From Nanobdellota archaeon (GTDB lineage Archaea; Nanobdellota; Nanobdellia; Pacearchaeales; GW2011-AR1): a stretch of 58,423 nt of DNA. This document shows positions 8,893 through 16,910 of this stretch, piece by piece. The translations under genes and the position numbers were made by a program. Below the pieces are notes generated by a model. The model had not been told where the DNA came from, made no database searches, and worked only from the letters and a program-made list of their open reading frames with translations. Every line of letters starts with the position of its first letter. Position 1 is the first letter of the stretch. The stretch is from positions 1-58,423 of the forward strand of contig JAHIVP010000023.1 of the NCBI GenBank assembly GCA_018816335.1, written 5' to 3'.

Positions 8893-9174
8893 TTATTTTA
8901 TTCCTCCGTATGGATGTGTTCTTGAAGACTCTGATGCTTGAGTTATTGCTCTTCCTACTTTATATAAAAAAGCAACTAAAGGAACTCCAACATAGTCTCT
9001 CATAAGTTCTCCGAATCTTGATAAATTTGATTCGTCAACTTGAACTTTTTTTAATCTTGGAGATGATTCAAAATGTCCATCACTTGATAATCTTCCTGAT
9101 CTTATACTTCCTTTACTCCAGTCTTTTGAAAGACTATCTAGTGTTTGACTTAATCCTCTGTTTTTACCTTTCAT
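8893..9174 (-). CDS. Unknown protein within the ribosomal cluster
   Basis: This is 93 aa from ATG 9174, one base after the S28e stop. The N-terminal half is basic and Ser-rich (KGKNRGLSQTLDSLSKDWS). The C-terminal half (FGELMRDYVGVPLVAFLYKVGRAITQA) could form an amphipathic or membrane-contacting helix. I do not recognise the family. The tight coupling with rps28e suggests a translation-related or co-regulated product. Confidence 0.6.
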   Translation of the reverse strand: MKGKNRGLSQTLDSLSKDWSKGSIRSGRLSSDGHFESSPRLKKVQVDESNLSRFGELMRDYVGVPLVAFLYKVGRAITQASESSRTHPYGGIK

Positions 9175-9175
9175 C

Positions 9176-9466
9176 TTAACTAAACGCTCCTTTTGAAACT
9201 GATGATTTAATTCTTCTTGCTTCAATTTGAGTTTCTCTTAACATTAAAATATCTTTTAATCTTATTGGACCTTTGACATTTCGTCTCATTAATTTTCCTT
9301 TATCATTTCCTTGAAGAATTCTACATCTGATTTGTGTGATTTCTCCTCTGAAACCTGTTCGTCCAACTATATTTTCAACAACTGCTGGAACTGCTGTTCC
9401 GACTATACTTTCAGCTCCTTTTGTTGATTCTTTATTTCCTTGCTTAACTTTTTGTTCTCTTGCCAT
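9176..9466 (-). CDS. rps28e: Ribosomal protein S28e
   Basis: This 96-aa protein has the S28e core: [58 protein letters not shown]. It is a small-subunit protein near the mRNA exit channel. The N-terminal extension is about 25 residues longer than minimal archaeal forms, and there is a short C-terminal tail. It lies directly downstream of L7Ae. Confidence 0.95.
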   Translation of the reverse strand: MAREQKVKQGNKESTKGAESIVGTAVPAVVENIVGRTGFRGEITQIRCRILQGNDKGKLMRRNVKGPIRLKDILMLRETQIEARRIKSSVSKGAFS

Positions 9467-9481
9467 GTTAATTTATTTAAA

Positions 9482-9763
9482 CTATTTTTTAGGTTGTTCT
9501 TTTTCAACAACTGCTATTGCTGAGCATGGAATGTTTATTCCTGCTGAAATTCCTAATTTTTGTTTGCTGTCGACTTCTCCTAACTTCACTCCTTTTTCTT
9601 TGCATAATGGTGCAATGTGAGCTATGATTTCTTTAGGTTCGACATCTTGAGCAACAACTACAAGTTTAGCTGTGCCTCTTTCTATGGCTTTAGTAACTTC
9701 GTTAATACCTTTTTCAATTTTTCCGGTTTTCTTTGCTTTATCTATTTCTATGTAAAAATCCAT
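9482..9763 (-). CDS. rpl7ae: Ribosomal protein L7Ae / kink-turn RNA-binding protein
   Basis: This is 93 aa from ATG 9763; the longer frame with a TTG start is judged a leader. The L7Ae signature GTAKLVVVAQDVEPKEIIAHIAPLCKEKGV is clear. In archaea it binds kink-turns in 23S rRNA, C/D and H/ACA guide RNPs and RNase P. A GGAGGAGG sequence about 28 nt upstream of the ATG is too far for a normal ribosome binding site and may be a leader element. Confidence 0.95.
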   Translation of the reverse strand: MDFYIEIDKAKKTGKIEKGINEVTKAIERGTAKLVVVAQDVEPKEIIAHIAPLCKEKGVKLGEVDSKQKLGISAGINIPCSAIAVVEKEQPKK

Positions 9764-9911
9764 TTTGTTATATATTGAGAATAAATTAATATCCTCCTCC
9801 AAATTTAATTTGGTTCATTGGATAATATGTTATTTGAATTTTGGTTTATAAAGTTATCGCCAAGAAACATAAGTAATAAAAATTTATAAATGGAACTCTC
9901 AATGATTGATC

Positions 9912-10238
9912 ATGGTAACCGAAGCTTTATTAAAGAAAAGTAGAGAATTTTCTAGAGACTCTCATGGAACAACTAGTCAATTGCTAGTTTTTGTTAAAAC
10001 AATGCAGGAATTAAAGGATTTAGAAAATTTAGCAGATACATTTGAGGATGGGAATCCAAGTATAAGGAGTGAGTTAATACAAAAACACTTTTTTGTAGCT
10101 ATTGATATTGAACAGGCGTCTGGGTGGGTAGAATCTGAAGACTGGGGGATGCCTAAACATTATGCAATTTTATATGGTTATGCTGCTGAAAGATTAGCTG
10201 AGTTTGAAAGAAAATATAATTCTCTATTACAAATTTAA
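9912..10238 (+). CDS. Unknown soluble protein
   Basis: This is 108 aa from ATG 9912, preceded by AATTTATAAATGG about 27 nt upstream, consistent with a TATA box and a nearly leaderless mRNA. It is predicted mainly helical (TEALLKKSREFSRDS; LLVFVKTMQELKDLENLADTFED; AERLAEFERKYNSLL). I do not recognise a domain. It converges with tsaD. Confidence 0.55.
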   Translation: MVTEALLKKSREFSRDSHGTTSQLLVFVKTMQELKDLENLADTFEDGNPSIRSELIQKHFFVAIDIEQASGWVESEDWGMPKHYAILYGYAAERLAEFERKYNSLLQI

Positions 10239-10251
10239 TTTCTTTAGTTAG

Positions 10252-11457
10252 TTACTTCCAACTAACTACCACGTCATCAGTTCGTTCTCTTGGTTTGATG
10301 TCAATCTTGTTTATGTCTTTTTCAAAGCTGCTGGAGTGGAACATAATCTCTCCGGTATAAGCAATCATTGCAGCATTGTCGACTAATAAAGATTTTTCAG
10401 GACAAAAGAAGGCCGCCCCCCTTTCTTTACACATTATCTTACACATTTCTTGTAACCTTGTATTGCAACAAACTCCTCCGCCTAATGCTAGCTCGTTTTT
10501 TCCTGTGTGTGCTAGAGCACGTTCTGCTGCTTCTACCATCATTGCGAAAACTGTTTCTTGTAAAGAGTATGCTAAGTTTTCGACAGTATATTGTTGCTCC
10601 AAATCAGGCTTGCGCCATGATTTTTCGTTAGGAATTTTATTAATCTGAAAAACTTTTGAAGATGTTGATGAGTTAACTTTATTTAATTTAGATTTATCAG
10701 GTAATTTATCATAGAGTTGTTTGAGTTTTGTTAGTAATCCTGAAACTGAGACATCCATTCCTTTTATTGAATAAGGGAGTTCTATTAGGTCTGGAATTTG
10801 TTTTTTAGATGGGTCCCACCCACCCACCCTATCAGTTTGGTTATTAATAGAAGAAGATCTGTTATCAGATTGATTTTTATTAATAGGATTGTTTTTGTTG
10901 TTGGTTATAAATTTCTCAGCTAGTTCAGCAATCTTAGGGCCTCCTGGGAATCCTAAGCCTATGTAACGAGCAAATGTGTCAATCATGTTTCCTACACCCA
11001 TGTCTAGTGTTTCTCCGAAGATTCTGTATTTTTCTGCAGCATAAGAAATTATTTGTGTATTTGCTCCACTTACATAGAGAAGAACTGGGTCTTTTGCTCC
11101 AACAATTTTTGTAATTTCTAAATGAGCTATGCAGTGATTGACAGGAATTATTGGGATTGATAATTTTTCTGCTAATTGTTTTGCGAATTTCATTCCTTCT
11201 AATAATGAAGGAGCTAAACCAGGTGCGTTTGATAGAGCTATAGCTTTTATTTCAGATTCTTTTATATTTGCTTTTTCTAAAGCTTGTTTGTAGATTTTAT
11301 CTTTAACTTTTTCGTGATGTTCTGCTACTTCTGTTGGTATCATTCCACCTTGTCCTGATTTTGTTGTGAAGCTGTCACTGATGTTGCTTAGTATTTCTCC
11401 TTCTTTGACAACAGCCACACCAAAGGTGTGTGCTGTTGATTCAATTCCTAGTATCAT
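10252..11457 (-). CDS. kae1: Kae1/TsaD tRNA t6A threonylcarbamoyltransferase, with two insertions
   Basis: It transfers threonylcarbamoyl to A37 of ANN-decoding tRNAs within KEOPS. The ASKHA fold begins MILGIESTAHTFGVAVV. Metal ligands are H108 and H112 (NHCIAH) and the distal Asp lies in LLVDNAAMIAYTGEIM. MDVSVSG and GGGVCCNTRL are conserved. At 401 aa it is about 70 longer than usual because of a Ser/Asn-rich insertion (about 185-222) and a second at about 250-288. The first contains a perfect four-run GGGT DNA motif on the coding strand. No Bud32 kinase fusion is present. Confidence 0.92.
   Translation of the reverse strand: MILGIESTAHTFGVAVVKEGEILSNISDSFTTKSGQGGMIPTEVAEHHEKVKDKIYKQALEKANIKESEIKAIALSNAPGLAPSLLEGMKFAKQLAEKLSIPIIPVNHCIAHLEITKIVGAKDPVLLYVSGANTQIISYAAEKYRIFGETLDMGVGNMIDTFARYIGLGFPGGPKIAELAEKFITNNKNNPINKNQSDNRSSSINNQTDRVGGWDPSKKQIPDLIELPYSIKGMDVSVSGLLTKLKQLYDKLPDKSKLNKVNSSTSSKVFQINKIPNEKSWRKPDLEQQYTVENLAYSLQETVFAMMVEAAERALAHTGKNELALGGGVCCNTRLQEMCKIMCKERGAAFFCPEKSLLVDNAAMIAYTGEIMFHSSSFEKDINKIDIKPRERTDDVVVSWK
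10815..10829 (-). repeat. Canonical G-quadruplex motif inside tsaD insertion
   Basis: The coding strand carries four GGG runs separated by single T. It encodes RVGGW within the non-conserved insertion of Kae1 and resembles the C-rich loops of the intergenic palindromes. Confidence 0.7.
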
Positions 11458-11575
11458 AAAATAAATATAGAATTAGTATATATAAAACTTAATAAAAAAT
11501 CTTTGATTTTTTAAAACTTAAAATCTAAAGATTGAAACTTAATAAAAATATTAAAAGAAAATAAAAAATAAAAAT

Positions 11576-11716
11576 TTACTTTTTCTTCTTTTTTGCAGCT
11601 TTCTTTTTTCTTCCGCCTCTAGCCATCTTTGCTTCACATACATTTCCTTTTCCATCTACATAGTATAGATAACCAGATTTTCTTTCAACCACGTTTTTAG
11701 CTATAATTTTTCCCAT
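11576..11716 (-). CDS. 46-aa basic protein, GYLYYVDGKGNVCEAKM type
   Basis: A strong GGAGG site ends 5 nt before ATG 11716. The protein begins MGKIIAKNVVERKSGYLYYVDGKGNVCEAK. Its C-terminal half (ARGG, then a run of Lys and Arg) should bind nucleic acid. The first half looks like a small conserved β-domain. I infer a nucleic-acid-binding or chromatin/ribosome-associated role; no named family is assigned. Confidence 0.7.
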   Translation of the reverse strand: MGKIIAKNVVERKSGYLYYVDGKGNVCEAKMARGGRKKKAAKKKKK

Positions 11717-11783
11717 TTTGACCTCCTTTTTTTGTAATTATTATTTTTCTGACGTCGGTTTAGTATTTAAACTTTGTGGGGGT

Positions 11784-12119
11784 TTATTTGCCGACGATAA
11801 AATCAATTATTTTTTTATTTTTGTTATTAATTGGTATTTCTATTAATCTAGTGAATGGTTTTTTTGGAGAAACAGCGAGTTTAAATGGATGAACTATTTT
11901 AAAATCTATAATTTTATTTTCATTTAACCATATTGCTAAGAAAGAGTAGAAGACAAAAAAAGAGTGAATTGAAGTTTTTGTAGGGGTTTGAAAATCAAAT
12001 AATAATGGGGTGGTCAAGGATGTTGTGAACATTAAACCTTTTATTTTTCCTAGTTCTGAAACCTTTTTTATTTTAGGAATTTCTATTGATTTGTTTTTAT
12101 AGGAAATTCTTAGTTTCAT
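11784..12119 (-). CDS. DUF192 family protein
   Basis: This 111-aa protein matches the DUF192 pattern: IKGLMFTTSLTTPLLFDFQTPTKTSIHSFFVFYSFLAIWLNENKIIDFKIVHPFK ... FTRLIEIPI. These include the GLMF start, the I-H-S-F-F strand, the xWLNE turn and the final IEIP. The family is widespread in archaea and bacteria and has no firm biochemical role. No signal peptide is seen, unlike many bacterial members. Confidence 0.8.
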   Translation of the reverse strand: MKLRISYKNKSIEIPKIKKVSELGKIKGLMFTTSLTTPLLFDFQTPTKTSIHSFFVFYSFLAIWLNENKIIDFKIVHPFKLAVSPKKPFTRLIEIPINNKNKKIIDFIVGK

Positions 12120-12212
12120 TTTAAGAATTTACTAGACTAAAATTTTTAATTTTTGGATAGTTGAGTTTGTTTTTCATTTTTTGAATTTTAATTATGATTC
12201 CACCTCCCTTGG

Positions 12213-12254
12213 CAATTTGATTGTAATTATATTTTTGTATCTACAATCAAATTG
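12213..12254 (-). repeat. CAATTTGATTG hairpin element, copy 1
   Basis: A 13-bp perfect inverted repeat (12213-12225 with 12242-12254) is flanked by CCACCTCCCTTGG on the left and TTTTTATTAATTCCC on the right. The flanks recur at 43549 and 48501. As - strand RNA it is a hairpin followed by AAGGGAGGUGGAAUCAU, in the leader region of the DUF192 gene. Confidence 0.65.
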
Positions 12255-12310
12255 TTTTTATTAATTCCCTATGATTTTTATGATGAGTCTAAGTGAGGGT
12301 ATGATTTAAT

Positions 12311-12700
12311 TTAGGTTAAATTATCTTGAAATTCTTTCTTTGATTTATATTCTTGGAAGAGTTGATCAACACTTCTGTCTGTGACTTTGTTATGATGGAC
12401 AAATCCTCCTCCGAAAGTTTTTGGAATGTGCATCATTTCGTGGACAATTATTTTCATTTGATCTTCTTGACTCATTTTATCAAATCTTTCACTTAGGAAT
12501 TCTAAAACATAAAATCCTTTTCTTCCTAAAGCTTTTTGCATAACTTTGTTTAATGCATGGCAACGAGCAATTGTTCCTCTGGATTTTGTTCCGTGGGCTC
12601 TAATGCAAACTACATCATTTAGCTTAACATGATGATATCCGAGAGTTAGGACTATGTGATTTAATCTTTCTTGTATGTCTTGTGCAAATTCGTATTTCAC
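12311..12700 (-). CDS. Predicted zinc metallopeptidase (COG4900-like)
   Basis: The 129-aa protein has the zinc motif VHEMMH (H87, E88, H91) followed by a His-rich GGGFVHHNK (H102, H103) that may supply the third ligand. The N-terminal half contains CIRAHGTKSRGTIARCHAL. This pattern matches the archaeal 'predicted metallopeptidase' family related to SprT-like proteases. The substrate is unknown. It follows the next listed gene with about 6 nt between them. Confidence 0.75.
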   Translation of the reverse strand: MKYEFAQDIQERLNHIVLTLGYHHVKLNDVVCIRAHGTKSRGTIARCHALNKVMQKALGRKGFYVLEFLSERFDKMSQEDQMKIIVHEMMHIPKTFGGGFVHHNKVTDRSVDQLFQEYKSKKEFQDNLT

Positions 12701-12706
12701 TTTTTT

Positions 12707-13084
12707 TTATATACTAGTTTTTACCTTTTTTTTATGATTTGTTTCTCTTTGATGTCTTTTAAATATCTTCATTGTCGAGACTTGAAATCCTCTTGCTATT
12801 TCTTCGGAAAGCATTTCATCTGATTCTCCTGCTCTTTTTATATTATGAACTACTGCAGTAACATGGTATTTTGGAACTAAAAAATGATTATTTCGATTGC
12901 GTTTTCCTAAACTATTAAGCACTTCTGAAAATTCATCAGTTCTTGTAGACCCAGAGATGTACCCTGTTCTTTGATTATAACTTAGTAATAATTTTCCAGG
13001 AATATATAATAAAAAATCTCCATTTTCACCATATAATGGATATACTTTTTCTGTCATTTCAGTTAATAATTCTTTGTTTAACAT
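12707..13084 (-). CDS. Unknown protein
   Basis: This 125-aa soluble protein is mostly β-rich (NGDFLLYIPGKLLLSYNQRTGYISGSTR; NHFLVPKYHVTAVVHNIKRAG) with a basic C-terminus (FKRHQRETNHKKKVK). Its start overlaps the 3' end of the DUF167 gene by 7 nt, so the two are translationally coupled. I do not recognise it. Confidence 0.6.
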   Translation of the reverse strand: MLNKELLTEMTEKVYPLYGENGDFLLYIPGKLLLSYNQRTGYISGSTRTDEFSEVLNSLGKRNRNNHFLVPKYHVTAVVHNIKRAGESDEMLSEEIARGFQVSTMKIFKRHQRETNHKKKVKTSI

Positions 13085-13290
13085 TTTACTTCTAATATTT
13101 TATTTTTAGATTTTAATCCTGATTTAATTTTAACTTCTTTTTTTAGATGTTTTTTCATTATTTTAATTAGTTCTATGTTTGCTTTGTTGTTTTCTGGAGG
13201 AGATTTTAATGATATTTGATATTCTGTTTCTGATATTTTTGTGATTTCTTGTTTTTTTGAATTTGGTTTTACTTTGATTTTTATTTGCAT
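13078..13290 (-). CDS. DUF167 (YggU-like) protein
   Basis: This 70-aa protein contains the family pattern IKVKPNSKKQEI ... YQISLKSPPENNKANIELIKIMKKHLKK ... IKSGLKSKNKILEV. It is a small α/β protein of unknown function, conserved in archaea and bacteria. The stop of the GTPase gene at 13292 is one base before its start, so it belongs to that operon. Confidence 0.88.
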   Translation of the reverse strand: MQIKIKVKPNSKKQEITKISETEYQISLKSPPENNKANIELIKIMKKHLKKEVKIKSGLKSKNKILEVKC

Positions 13291-13291
13291 A

Positions 13292-14482
13292 TTAATTAGT
13301 ATGAATCTCTATTGCATCTCTGTGTTTAAGTTCGTGATCTTTTCCTATTGATTTTTTTGTTTTGACGTCTGTTGCTCTGGCAAAGTTGTCTCCGAAGTCT
13401 GAATGGAGTTTGTAAGCAAAGTCTAGTGCTGTTGAACCTGCTGGAACTAGGAAGCAGTCTGGAAGAACATTTCCTTTTGAATCTGCCAGCTTGTTTACTC
13501 CTGCAGGAAATATTGCAATGTAGTTTAGTAATTCAAATACTGTTTTATTTAATACATTTTGGATTCCTGTTGAATTGTAAATATCTAAAACATTTTTTTG
13601 AACAAAATCTAATGCTGTCTTCTGTTTGTCATTTAACTTTTCTTTTTCTAATATTTTGAACTCTTTATCTCCTGAGATATACTCTATTAATTTGTCTTTG
13701 TGAGCCTCTCTTAATGCTAGCTCTGCTTCTGATGAACACGGGATTATTGGATATTCTGGAAATTCATTTTTTATGATTTCTAGGTTTTCTTTTGCTTTTG
13801 GAGTATCACATTTATTTGCAGCAATTATCATAGGTTTTGAGATTTGTCTTAGTTTTCTTGCAAATCCAAAGACCTCTTCCTCGGTCCAAGAAGTTGGTTT
13901 TTCATAATCTAATTTTACTTTTAACATTACTTCTTTGACTAAATTTTCATCTATTTTTAATCCAGAGAATTGAGTTGCTATTTGTTCTGAAAATTTGCTT
14001 TTTGATGTTTCAATACTTTTTGCAAATGTTTTCCATACTTTTTTTAAAATGTTTGAAAACCATAAATCTAATTCTTTTTCTAGAAATTTTATGTCATTTC
14101 TTATATCTGTGTTTTCTGCATTTTGTCCTTGTTCATTTGTTTTTCCTGATAAGTCAACTATTTGAATAAATGCGTTTGCTTGTCTTAAGTCATCTAAGAA
14201 TTGGTTTCCTAATCCTTTTCCTTCGCTGGCTCCTGGGACTAGGCCTGCTACATCCATTAGCTCTACTGGGACAAATCTTTGATGGTTTATACAGTATCCT
14301 TCTCGGGGATTACATTGTTCATTGAAGTCTTTGTCTATACAGTCTATTCTTACATATCCCACCCCGTGATTTGGTTTGATTGTTGTAAAAGGGTATGAAG
14401 CTATTTCTACTTCTGCTAGAGTTGCTGCTTTGAAGAATGTTGATTTCCCTGAGCTTGGTTTTCCTACAAGTCCGATTAACAT
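13292..14482 (-). CDS. OBG/YchF-type GTPase with TGS domain
   Basis: This 396-aa protein has G1 [12 protein letters not shown], the switch [11 protein letters not shown]3 DVAGLV and G4 NKCD. It has the YchF-like insert [19 protein letters not shown] carrying two Cys. The C-terminal TGS domain is [24 protein letters not shown] ... [13 protein letters not shown]. Relatives act with ribosomes. First gene of an operon with the DUF167 protein and probably the two genes after it. Confidence 0.9.
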   Translation of the reverse strand: MLIGLVGKPSSGKSTFFKAATLAEVEIASYPFTTIKPNHGVGYVRIDCIDKDFNEQCNPREGYCINHQRFVPVELMDVAGLVPGASEGKGLGNQFLDDLRQANAFIQIVDLSGKTNEQGQNAENTDIRNDIKFLEKELDLWFSNILKKVWKTFAKSIETSKSKFSEQIATQFSGLKIDENLVKEVMLKVKLDYEKPTSWTEEEVFGFARKLRQISKPMIIAANKCDTPKAKENLEIIKNEFPEYPIIPCSSEAELALREAHKDKLIEYISGDKEFKILEKEKLNDKQKTALDFVQKNVLDIYNSTGIQNVLNKTVFELLNYIAIFPAGVNKLADSKGNVLPDCFLVPAGSTALDFAYKLHSDFGDNFARATDVKTKKSIGKDHELKHRDAIEIHTN

Positions 14483-14604
14483 AGAAATGTTGAGAATTAA
14501 AGGTTAATAAATTTAATTAAAAAAAGAAAAAAGAAAACCTCAATATTGGAGGTTTAAGTTTAAATAAAAAATAAAAAAATTTAAAACTGTTTTGAAGAGT
14601 TTAC

Positions 14605-14751
14605 TTATTCAGCGTCATCTGCATCATCTGCTGGTGCATCATCTGCTGGTGCATCATCGTCACCTGATTCTTCTTCTTCAGAATCATCAGCTTCAGGTGT
14701 TTCTTCTTCTTTCTCTTCTTCTTCTTCGTTTGTTTCTTCTTCGCCTTCCAT
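14605..14751 (-). CDS. Very acidic 48-aa protein
   Basis: ATG 14751 opens a short frame dominated by Glu and Asp (MEGEEETNEEEEEKEEETPEA) and ending in a DDAPADDAPADDADDAE repeat. The repeat is a 15-nt tandem at DNA level. Such acidic proteins or tails occur in archaeal ribosomal stalk and chaperone contexts, but nothing specific can be said. It could be a low-complexity frame; it is kept because it is clean and isolated. Confidence 0.5.
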   Translation of the reverse strand: MEGEEETNEEEEEKEEETPEADDSEEEESGDDDAPADDAPADDADDAE

Positions 14752-14888
14752 TTTTATCACGTTTCCATAAATTAAAATTAGTTTTTAAATCTTTCTCTGT
14801 ACTAAGAGTAACAACATTGAGGTTATTAAACGAATACTTTAAATATCTTTAATATAATTTAATTATTGTAGCTCATTGCTATAATAAT

Positions 14889-15006
14889 GAGCCTGTAGCT
14901 CAGCCTGGTTAGAGCACCAGTCTTATAAGACACTGATTCATAAGAATCGGAAACCAAAACTTTCTAGGAAAGCTGGGGGTCCGCAGTTCAAATCTGCGCA
15001 GGCTCA
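14889..15006 (+). tRNA. tRNA-Ile(UAU) with 43-nt intron
   Basis: Acceptor GAGCCTG/CAGGCTC, D stem GCTC/GAGC and T arm CGCAG-TTCAAAT-CTGCG are intact. The anticodon stem CCAGT/GCTGG closes on CTTATA|A, giving anticodon TAT. An intron at 14928-14970 occupies the canonical 37/38 site and contains hairpin GATTC-ATAA-GAATC. Most archaea read AUA with an agmatidine-modified CAU tRNA; a genomic UAU is uncommon. Confidence 0.85.
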
Positions 15007-15063
15007 TTTATTTTTTAATTGTTTTAGATAAATTTAAAAGTAGATTTTTTGTTAGTTTAATAT

Positions 15064-15174
15064 GCCCCGTTAGTCTAGAGGCCAAGGATTCTGCCCTTTC
15101 AAGTGAACCTTTTTAAAAGGTTCCCAAAAAGACGAAGAAAGGCAGTGACCCGGGTTCGAATCCCGGACGGGGCA
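15064..15174 (+). tRNA. tRNA-Glu(UUC) with 38-nt intron
   Basis: Acceptor GCCCCGT/ACGGGGC, T arm CCGGG-TTCGAAT-CCCGG and anticodon stem CTGCC/GGCAG are intact, with loop CTTTCA|A (anticodon TTC). The intron, 15102-15139, folds as GAACCTTTT/AAAAGGTTC. A TATA-like stretch lies in the AT-rich spacer behind tRNA-Ile; the two may be co-transcribed. Confidence 0.93.
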
Positions 15175-15207
15175 TGTTTAAATAACTTAAATATAATATA
15201 ATATAAA

Positions 15208-15327
15208 ATGGCAAGAAAAAGATTAAAAAGAAATGTTCAAAGAGCAATGGCTCGTAGAAGGCGAGGAGCAAAACAAAGTAAGAAAGGTCTTGTGAAAAAA
15301 CAAAGTTTGAAAAAAGTATCTCTGTGA
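15208..15327 (+). CDS. 39-aa Arg/Lys-rich protein
   Basis: ATG 15208 opens a frame starting MARKRLKRNVQRAMARRRRG and ending in KKVSL. About half of the residues are Arg or Lys. A TATA-like ATAATATAATATAAA immediately precedes it. It could be a small nucleic-acid-binding or ribosomal-type protein. There is no homology evidence and no clear ribosome binding site. Confidence 0.5.
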   Translation: MARKRLKRNVQRAMARRRRGAKQSKKGLVKKQSLKKVSL

Positions 15328-15360
15328 AATCTTTGTAATTTTCGAAACTCTTGAAACTTT

Positions 15361-15527
15361 GTTAAACTTTAAATTCATAAAGTTTAAATTGAAAGACACC
15401 AAGGTTTCTTTCTATCTTCCTTAAATTTTGTTAAACTTTAAATTCATAAAGTTTAAATTGAAAGACACCAAGGTTTCTTTCTATCTTCCTTAAATTTTGT
15501 TAAACTTTAAATTCATAAAGTTTAAAT
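15361..15527. repeat. 69-bp tandem repeat, 2.4 copies
   Basis: Units begin at 15361, 15430 and 15499 with GTTAAACTTTAAATTC; the first two appear identical. Each holds an internal inverted repeat AAACTTTA/TAAAGTTT and a GAAAGA...TCTTTC pair. It occupies most of the 220-nt gap before hisI, so it lies in the hisI promoter or leader region. Confidence 0.9.
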
Positions 15528-15549
15528 AAGCTCTAAATTCTACAAAAAT

Positions 15550-15936
15550 ATGATAGATCTAAATTTTGATAAACTTGATGGCTTAGTTCCAGCAATTGCT
15601 CAGGATTATAAAAGTGGAGAGGTTTTGATGTTGGCTTTTATGAATAAAGAAGCTTGGGATAAAACTTTGGAAACAGGGAAAGCTCATTATTTTAGTAGAA
15701 CTAAAGATAAGTTATGGATGAAAGGGGAAACTTCTGGAAATTTTCAGATTGTTAAGGAAATATTAATTGATTGTGATGATGATAGTGTAGTTTTGAAGAT
15801 TGAACAAATTGGAGGTGCTGCTTGTCATACTGGTTATAATAGTTGTTTTTATAAAAAAGTAGATGAGAATAAAGATATTAAGATAATTAAGAGTGAGAAG
15901 GTTTTTAAACCAGAAGAGGTGTATAAAGAAAAATGA
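15550..15936 (+). CDS. hisI: Phosphoribosyl-AMP cyclohydrolase
   Basis: The 128-aa protein carries the HisI metal-binding residues in DCDDDS (74-78) and [10 protein letters not shown] (C92, H93, C99). It opens the adenine ring of PR-AMP, the third step of histidine synthesis. It is monofunctional, with no HisE domain. hisG follows with only about 13 nt between, so the two form an operon. No other his-synthesis gene is in the window. Confidence 0.95.
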   Translation: MIDLNFDKLDGLVPAIAQDYKSGEVLMLAFMNKEAWDKTLETGKAHYFSRTKDKLWMKGETSGNFQIVKEILIDCDDDSVVLKIEQIGGAACHTGYNSCFYKKVDENKDIKIIKSEKVFKPEEVYKEK

Positions 15937-15949
15937 AAATTATAATAAA

Positions 15950-16900
15950 ATGAAAATTTTGAAAATTGGGTTGCCTGCAGGAAGTTTGAAAGATGCTACT
16001 TTTGAGTTATTTAAAAAAGCTGGATTTAATATTACAATGAATGGGAGAAATTATAAACCTCAAATTGATGATGATGAAATAGATTGTACATTGATTAGGG
16101 CTCAGGAAATTCCAAAATATGTTGAGAATGGTGTTTTAGATGCTGGGTTAACAGGTGAGGATTGGATAAATGAGACAAGTTCTGATGTTAAGGAAATTGA
16201 GGAATTGTTATATGCTAAACAAAGGTTAAAGAAAGTTAAGTTGGTTATTGCTGTTGCTAATGATTCTAATATTAAGTCTGTTAAGGATTTGGAAGGAAAA
16301 AGAATAGCAACTGAGTATGTTAATATTACAAAAAGATATTTAGAGAAGAATAATGTAAAAGCTTTAGTTGAATTTTCTTGGGGTGCTACTGAAGTTAAGG
16401 TTCCTGAGTTGGCTGAAGCAATTGCTGAGTTGACTGAAACTGGTGCTTCATTAAAAGCTAATAATCTTAAGATTATAGATACAATTATGGAATCTTCAAC
16501 TAAATTTATTGCTAATAAAAATTCTATAAAAGACCCTTGGAAATATGATAAGATAAATAAGATTGCTTTGTTGTTGAAGGGAGCTTTGCTTGCTGAAGAA
16601 AAAGTTGGTTTGAAAATGAATATTGATGATCATCAGTTGAAAGATGTTTTGGAAATTTTGCCTGCATTAAAGCATCCTACAATTTCTCCATTAGGTAAAG
16701 ATGGTTGGTTAGCTCTTGATTCTATTGTTGATGAAGCTGTTGTTAGAGATATTATCCCGAAGTTGAAAGAGTTAGGTGCTGAGGGTATTGTTGAGTATCC
16801 TGTTAATATTGTAGGAAAGGAAAGTCGGCGAAGCCGATTTGGGAGAGCGATATTGCGAAGCAAAGAGCGAACTCTTTTCCTGATATTCAGAGAAGTTTGA
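15950..16900 (+). CDS. hisG: ATP phosphoribosyltransferase, long form, with extra C-terminal tail
   Basis: This is 316 aa from ATG 15950 (MKILKIGLPAGSLKDATFELF); the longer frame overlaps hisI. It catalyses the committed step of histidine synthesis. The periplasmic-binding-like catalytic fold is followed by a HisG_C regulatory domain (HPTISPLGKDGWLALDSIVDEAVVRDIIPKLKELGAEGIVEYPV). The family normally ends near here. About 22 more residues (SRRSRFGRAILRSKERTLFL...) are encoded by a palindromic repeat, so the tail is probably acquired. Confidence 0.93.
   Translation: MKILKIGLPAGSLKDATFELFKKAGFNITMNGRNYKPQIDDDEIDCTLIRAQEIPKYVENGVLDAGLTGEDWINETSSDVKEIEELLYAKQRLKKVKLVIAVANDSNIKSVKDLEGKRIATEYVNITKRYLEKNNVKALVEFSWGATEVKVPELAEAIAELTETGASLKANNLKIIDTIMESSTKFIANKNSIKDPWKYDKINKIALLLKGALLAEEKVGLKMNIDDHQLKDVLEILPALKHPTISPLGKDGWLALDSIVDEAVVRDIIPKLKELGAEGIVEYPVNIVGKESRRSRFGRAILRSKERTLFLIFREV
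16821..16875. repeat. Palindromic repeat inside the hisG 3' end
   Basis: AAAGTC-GGCGAAGCC-GATTT forms a hairpin whose loop, read on the - strand, is GGCTTCGCC. This is the loop seen in the intergenic repeat at 47175. More GCGAAGC/GAGCGAAC words follow and recur at 17161-17180. Confidence 0.6.
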
Positions 16901-16910
16901 AAAATGGCGA

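Noticed and set aside
12140-12195. Possible short gene on the - strand between the hairpin element and the DUF192 gene
   Set aside because: It would encode about 17 residues only; it is more likely part of the leader.
14592-14852. 86-codon Leu/His-rich frame on the + strand
   Set aside because: It is a shadow of the acidic protein gene on the - strand.
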